11,711 bases of DNA from Comamonas sp. lk (lineage in GTDB: Bacteria; Pseudomonadota; Gammaproteobacteria; Burkholderiales; Burkholderiaceae_C). The notes under the pieces are model-generated. The model was not told the origin of the DNA, ran no database searches, and saw only the letters and a list, made by a program, of their open reading frames with translations. Location of the stretch: NCBI GenBank assembly GCA_945898105.1, contig CAMDHL010000045.1:1-11711 (forward strand). Reading direction: 5' to 3'. The position numbers and the translations under genes were made by a program. Below are positions 8,950 to 11,711 of this stretch, piece by piece (within the stretch, counting starts at the first letter, position 1; every line of letters starts with the position of its first letter).

Positions 8950-8954
8950 TCCTT
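8950..8954 (-). promoter_or_regulatory. ribosome binding site of rne
   Basis: AAGGA lies seven bases upstream of the ATG at 8942-8940 on the minus strand. It decides for this start over the TTG at 8957, which overlaps the site. Confidence 0.75.
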
Positions 8955-8968
8955 CAATAGTTATCACC

Positions 8969-8983
8969 TGCCCACGTGGGGCA
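8969..8983 (-). promoter_or_regulatory. rne leader hairpin nearest the start codon
   Basis: TGCCC and GGGCA form a 5-bp stem; the core also contains the 10-bp palindrome CCCACGTGGG (8971-8980). It lies about 15 bases upstream of the rne ribosome binding site, so it could affect ribosome access. It could instead be a DNA operator dyad. Confidence 0.4.
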
Positions 8984-9031
8984 AACGATGCCTGGACTAA
9001 CGGATTGAACTGTGGAGGAATTGCCGGAGAA

Positions 9032-9055
9032 CTTCGACTACACAAGGCGTCGAAG
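9032..9055 (-). promoter_or_regulatory. rne leader hairpin, 7-bp perfect stem
   Basis: CTTCGAC (9032-9038) pairs with GTCGAAG (9049-9055) around a 10-base loop. It is part of the series of stems preceding rne. Confidence 0.45.
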
Positions 9056-9087
9056 CATAGGCGCAGGGATGGTGACGAGGGGATGCG

Positions 9088-9104
9088 CTTGGCTTGTTGC
9101 CAAG
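9088..9104 (-). promoter_or_regulatory. rne leader hairpin, 6-bp perfect stem
   Basis: CTTGGC (9088-9093) pairs with GCCAAG (9099-9104) around a 5-base loop. It is part of the series of stems preceding rne. Confidence 0.45.
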
Positions 9105-9132
9105 GTTTCAAACAGCCGACGCGCGCCCAAGA

Positions 9133-9152
9133 ACGGAACGCTAACGCTCCGC
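9133..9152 (-). promoter_or_regulatory. rne leader hairpin that pairs only on the rne strand
   Basis: In minus-strand RNA, GCGGAGCG and CGUUCCGU form an 8-bp stem with two G-U wobbles and a UUAG tetraloop. On the plus strand the same positions give A-C mismatches. The asymmetry suggests that the structure belongs to the rne mRNA and not to the rluC mRNA. Confidence 0.45.
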
Positions 9153-9201
9153 AGGCACAGGTTTATCAGTTGCATCAACACAAACATCTCGTTGCATTCC
9201 G

Positions 9202-9225
9202 CCCCCAGAAAAATGGATCTGGGGG
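9202..9225 (-). promoter_or_regulatory. rne leader hairpin, 8-bp GC-rich stem
   Basis: CCCCCAGA (9202-9209) pairs perfectly with TCTGGGGG (9218-9225). In rne-sense RNA the loop reads UCCAUUUU, a single-stranded U-rich stretch of the kind RNase E binds and cuts. It is the strongest stem of the series, about 260 bases upstream of the rne start. Confidence 0.5.
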
Positions 9226-9408
9226 TTTGGGGTATTCCGATTCAGTGGTTCAATTCGTCGGCTTGACCCTGTTGCGTGCCGGCCACCACACGCAGCTGAG
9301 CTGTGGTTTGCGGGCTATGCGGCAAGGCGGCATCGACCTTCTAGCGGGGCTGCCTGCGGGGGTGTGGACTAAACTCCAACCAAATCAACCACTTACAGCA
9401 AGTCGCTA

Positions 9409-10524
9409 GTGAAACACATTATAGGGGTCAAACCCGAAGCGCCCGGTGGGGCCCTGGCGACCCCTGTAGCGCCTGCCGCGCAATGGCTGACGGTGAGCGA
9501 GGACGAGACCGATCAGCGTCTGGACAATTACCTAATGCGCCAGCTTAAAGGCGTGCCCAAGACTCACATTTACCGCATCATTCGCAGCGGCGAGGTGCGG
9601 GTGAACAAAGGCCGCGCCGGCGCTGATACTCGGGTGCGGGCCGGTGATGTGGTCCGACTGCCGCCGGTGCGGGTGTCTGAGCGGGCGCAGGACAAGGCCG
9701 CCACCATGGCCACGCTTTCAGCCACGGCCGGGCCGCTTCGCAGTTTTGACATCCTGCATGAAGACGAAGCCTTTCTGGCGCTCGACAAGCCGGCAGGCGT
9801 GGCGGTGCATGGTGGTTCGGGCGTGAGCTTCGGCGTTATTGAGCAGTTACGCATGGCCCGACCGCAAGCGCGCTTTTTGGAATTGGTGCACCGCCTGGAC
9901 CGGGAGACCAGCGGCATCTTGCTCGTCGCCAAAAAGCGTAGCGCGCTTAAAAACTTGCAGGAGCAGTTCCGCCAGCGTCTCACTGGCAAGACCTACCTAA
10001 CCTTGGTTCTGGGCGATTGGCCTGCCCACAAGAAAGTGCTGGACAAGCCCCTTCACAAATACTTGCTGGACAGCGCGGGCGGTGCCGGTGACGGCGAGCG
10101 GCGGGTCAAAGTGGTTGCGCGTGATGACCCCGACGGCATGCCCTCGGTGACTTTAGTGAAGGTGCTGGCGCGCAGCGCGCCGGGGGCCGCGCAGGCAATG
10201 AGTCTGTTGGCTGTGACCATCAAAACCGGCCGCACACACCAAATCCGAGTGCATCTGGCCTCCGAAGGCATGCCGATCGTAGGTGACGATAAATACGGGG
10301 ACTTTGAGAAAAACAAGAATTGGGCCCGTGCTGTGGTGCCGCTTAAACGCATGTTTTTGCATGCCTGGCGTTTGCAAATCGTCCATCCGGCCAGCGGTGA
10401 CGCTGTGGCCTTACAAGCACCGCTGGCCGCTGAATTGCTGCCTTTTTTGCAAGCACGCCTGCCCGGTGCGCTTGCTACCATCGCCACTTATTCCACCGCT
10501 GCCAAGCAGATTGATGCCTTATGA
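9409..10524 (+). CDS. rluC: 23S rRNA pseudouridine synthase, RluC type
   Basis: Converts specific uridines of 23S rRNA to pseudouridine (955, 2504 and 2580 in E. coli for RluC). The protein has 371 residues. An S4 RNA-binding domain (about 35-85: DQRLDNYLMRQLKGVPKTHIYRIIRSGEVRVN) is linked to the RluA-family catalytic domain, with HRLDRETSGILLVAK (161-175) and catalytic Asp164. TGRTHQIRVHLA (273-284) is the conserved C-terminal motif. The GTG at 9409 is the first available start and has no clear ribosome binding site; the first 25 or so residues are not conserved-looking, so the true start may be later. RluC is favoured over RluD because of the position divergent to rne, as in E. coli. The stop overlaps the next gene by four bases. 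Confidence 0.93.
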   Translation: MKHIIGVKPEAPGGALATPVAPAAQWLTVSEDETDQRLDNYLMRQLKGVPKTHIYRIIRSGEVRVNKGRAGADTRVRAGDVVRLPPVRVSERAQDKAATMATLSATAGPLRSFDILHEDEAFLALDKPAGVAVHGGSGVSFGVIEQLRMARPQARFLELVHRLDRETSGILLVAKKRSALKNLQEQFRQRLTGKTYLTLVLGDWPAHKKVLDKPLHKYLLDSAGGAGDGERRVKVVARDDPDGMPSVTLVKVLARSAPGAAQAMSLLAVTIKTGRTHQIRVHLASEGMPIVGDDKYGDFEKNKNWARAVVPLKRMFLHAWRLQIVHPASGDAVALQAPLAAELLPFLQARLPGALATIATYSTAAKQIDAL

Positions 10525-11189
10525 CTTCCCTATCCAAACGCCGTTTTGACCTAATTGCCTTTGATTGGGACGGCACGCTGTTTGACTCAACGGCCATCAT
10601 CGTGCGCTCAATTCAGGGCGCCGTGCGGGATGTGGGCGGCAGCGTACCCAGCGACAAGGACGCCGCGTATGTGATTGGTCTGGGCCTGGGCCAGGCGTTG
10701 GCGCATGCGGCGCCGGATGTCCCGAAGGAGAAATATCCGCTTTTGGGTGAACGCTATAAACACCACTACGGGCGCGAACAGGACCAAATCGCCTTGTTTC
10801 CCGGCGTGTTGGAGATGTTGGCTGAACTGAAAGAGCGCCAATACTTCCTGACGGTGGCAACCGGCAAAAGCCGTTGGGGGCTGGACCAGGCTTTGGCCCA
10901 TGTCGAGCTCAAAGACTTGTTCCACGCCAGTCGCACCGCGGATGAGACCGCGGGCAAACCGCATCCGCGCATGTTGCATGAGCTGATGGCGGAATTTGGC
11001 GTTGCCCCTGAGCGCACCTTGATGGTCGGCGACACCACGCACGACTTGCAGCTAGCGGCCAATGCGGGTTGCGCCAGCGTAGGCGTGAACTACGGCGCCC
11101 ACGATGCAAGTGCTTTGGCGGCGCTTAAGCCCTTGTATATTGCCGATTCGGCCCAGGGGCTACACCGATGGATGCTGGATAACGCCTGA
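10521..11189 (+). CDS. HAD-family phosphatase, Gph-like
   Basis: A cytoplasmic HAD hydrolase of 222 residues with all four motifs: FDWDGTL (14-20) with Asp15 nucleophile and Asp17 acid/base; VATGKS (112-117) with Thr114; Lys146 in GKPHP (145-149); and VGDTTHD (169-175) with Mg-binding Asp171 and Asp175. A helical cap of the phosphoglycolate phosphatase type lies between motifs I and II (about 22-92). The substrate is not identifiable from sequence; phosphoglycolate or a nucleoside monophosphate are possible for this subgroup. The ATG overlaps the rluC stop as ATGA, so the two are probably translationally coupled and the product may serve RNA metabolism (inference). Confidence 0.93.
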   Translation: MTSLSKRRFDLIAFDWDGTLFDSTAIIVRSIQGAVRDVGGSVPSDKDAAYVIGLGLGQALAHAAPDVPKEKYPLLGERYKHHYGREQDQIALFPGVLEMLAELKERQYFLTVATGKSRWGLDQALAHVELKDLFHASRTADETAGKPHPRMLHELMAEFGVAPERTLMVGDTTHDLQLAANAGCASVGVNYGAHDASALAALKPLYIADSAQGLHRWMLDNA

Positions 11190-11242
11190 AACCAACTCTA
11201 GCTCGACGGTTACAGGATTTTTTGCACTCTTAGCTGTAGACC

Positions 11243-11617
11243 ATGCCTGCTGAAAGTAAGCTGATTCCTTTGTGCCGATCCACGGACTTGCAAGAGTGTG
11301 GCCTCGCGGTCTCGTTTGACGTGTTGTACCAAGGGCAAAGCTGCTGGGCTTTTGCTGTTCGTTTTCAGGGCGAAGTGCATGCCTACCTGAACCGCTGCAG
11401 CCACGTGGCCATGGAAATGGATTTTCAGCCGAACCGTTTTTTTGATACCACTGGCCAATGGCTGATATGCGCCACCCATGGCGCGCTGTATGCGCCTGAC
11501 ACCGGGCGCTGTATGAACGGCCCTTGCCGTGGCGGATTGGTAAAAATTGCCCTTTCCGAGCAAGACGGCATGGTGGGCTGGCATACTGCCTCGCAATTAC
11601 TTCCCCAGATCTTCTAA
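11243..11617 (+). CDS. stand-alone Rieske [2Fe-2S] ferredoxin-like protein
   Basis: A small soluble protein of 124 residues consisting of one Rieske domain. The cluster ligands are Cys52 and His54 (CSH) and Cys76 and His79 (CATH), with 21 residues between the pairs, followed by ALYAPDTGRCMNGPCRGG (81-98), a typical loop region. No signal peptide, membrane helix or catalytic domain is present, so it probably acts as an electron carrier or redox sensor; the partner is unknown. It begins 53 bases after the HAD gene and ends one base before the next ATG, so it likely belongs to the same transcript. No clear ribosome binding site is seen before the ATG at 11243. Confidence 0.93.
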   Translation: MPAESKLIPLCRSTDLQECGLAVSFDVLYQGQSCWAFAVRFQGEVHAYLNRCSHVAMEMDFQPNRFFDTTGQWLICATHGALYAPDTGRCMNGPCRGGLVKIALSEQDGMVGWHTASQLLPQIF

Positions 11618-11618
11618 T

Positions 11619-11711
11619 ATGACAGAGCCTCTTTCCAGCACCCCCCAAGAACCCCAGCAAACCCAGGCGACCTCACAGGCGCAAGCGCCAGCAACTTCTG
11701 CTGCGTCCTCC
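11619..11711 (+). CDS. N-terminus of unidentified protein, possibly S49 signal peptide peptidase (partial)
   Basis: An ATG one base after the Rieske stop opens a frame that runs to the window end with 31 codons. The visible residues are rich in Gln, Pro, Ala, Ser and Thr (MTEPLSSTPQEPQQTQ and onward), a disordered cytoplasmic-type start. In related Burkholderiales I recall an S49 peptidase (SppA/SohB type) following the Rieske gene, often with such a low-complexity N-terminus before a membrane helix. That identity rests on gene order alone. Confidence 0.6.
   Translation, partial: MTEPLSSTPQEPQQTQATSQAQAPATSAASS

Larger units (their letters stand above)
8943..9408. promoter_or_regulatory. rne / rluC divergent intergenic region with structured rne leader
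   Basis: These 466 bp lie between the rne and rluC starts. The same divergent rne-rluC arrangement occurs in E. coli, where rne has a long structured 5' untranslated region used for autoregulation. Here, in the rne direction, five hairpins follow one another: 9202-9225, 9133-9152, 9088-9104, 9032-9055 and 8969-8983. No convincing promoter for either gene was found by eye. Open frames in this stretch do not resemble any protein I know. Confidence 0.55.

Noticed and set aside
8923..9111. 62-codon minus-strand frame in the rne leader that ends 20 bases inside rne
   Set aside because: An upstream ORF overlapping the rne start could couple translation, but it begins with TTG, lacks a clear ribosome binding site, and its peptide has no recognisable character.
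9366..9376. TAAACT at 9370-9375 as -10 element for rluC
   Set aside because: Only four of six bases match and no -35 element lies at a suitable distance.
9005..9409. 134-codon plus-strand frame filling the rne-rluC gap
   Set aside because: No domain or family resemblance, and it covers the hairpin series better explained as the rne leader.
1..11711. Mobile elements, CRISPR arrays, toxin-antitoxin or defence genes
   Set aside because: No transposase, integrase, regularly spaced repeats or defence-type proteins were found; all sizeable genes are recognisable core genes or have ordinary core-genome character.

Overview
The window is ordinary housekeeping chromosome from a betaproteobacterium, most likely Burkholderiales and probably close to Comamonadaceae. 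This rests on protein character and gene order (ppc divergent from hemC-hemD-hemX-hemY; rne divergent from rluC, followed by a HAD phosphatase, a small Rieske protein and the start of another gene). No database search was possible, so the taxon is an inference. I see no insertion sequence, phage gene, CRISPR array, tRNA or rRNA, and no sign of recent transfer.

Layout. Positions 1-1376 (minus) hold the N-terminal half of phosphoenolpyruvate carboxylase, cut by the window edge. A 186-bp divergent intergenic region with two small dyads leads into a tightly packed tetrapyrrole operon on the plus strand: hemC (TTG start, 1563), hemD, hemX and hemY (to 5584). Its genes overlap by one to four bases or are separated by one base. 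After hemY comes a 298-bp convergent junction. It has a plus-strand-type hairpin just after hemY and a strong intrinsic terminator for rne reading on the minus strand.

Positions 5883-8942 (minus) encode a full RNase E of 1019 residues. It has the intact catalytic half, the zinc-link cysteines, a membrane-binding amphipathic segment, a long Arg/Gly-rich and then Ala/Pro-rich disordered region, and a structured-looking C-terminal tail. Between rne and rluC lie 466 bp without a convincing gene. Read in the rne direction this stretch contains five hairpins in a row, one of which pairs only on the rne strand, so it looks like a structured 5' leader of rne mRNA.

From 9409 the plus strand carries rluC (23S rRNA pseudouridine synthase), a HAD phosphatase overlapping it by four bases, a stand-alone Rieske [2Fe-2S] protein, and the first 31 codons of a further gene that by gene order may be an S49 peptidase.

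How the genes fit together: the left block makes haem precursors (HemC and HemD convert porphobilinogen to uroporphyrinogen III; HemX and HemY are membrane-anchored accessory proteins). The right block concerns RNA processing and rRNA modification. I found no clearly novel system. The best candidates for a second look are the structured rne leader, the RNase E tail, and the unassigned HAD and Rieske genes coupled to rluC.
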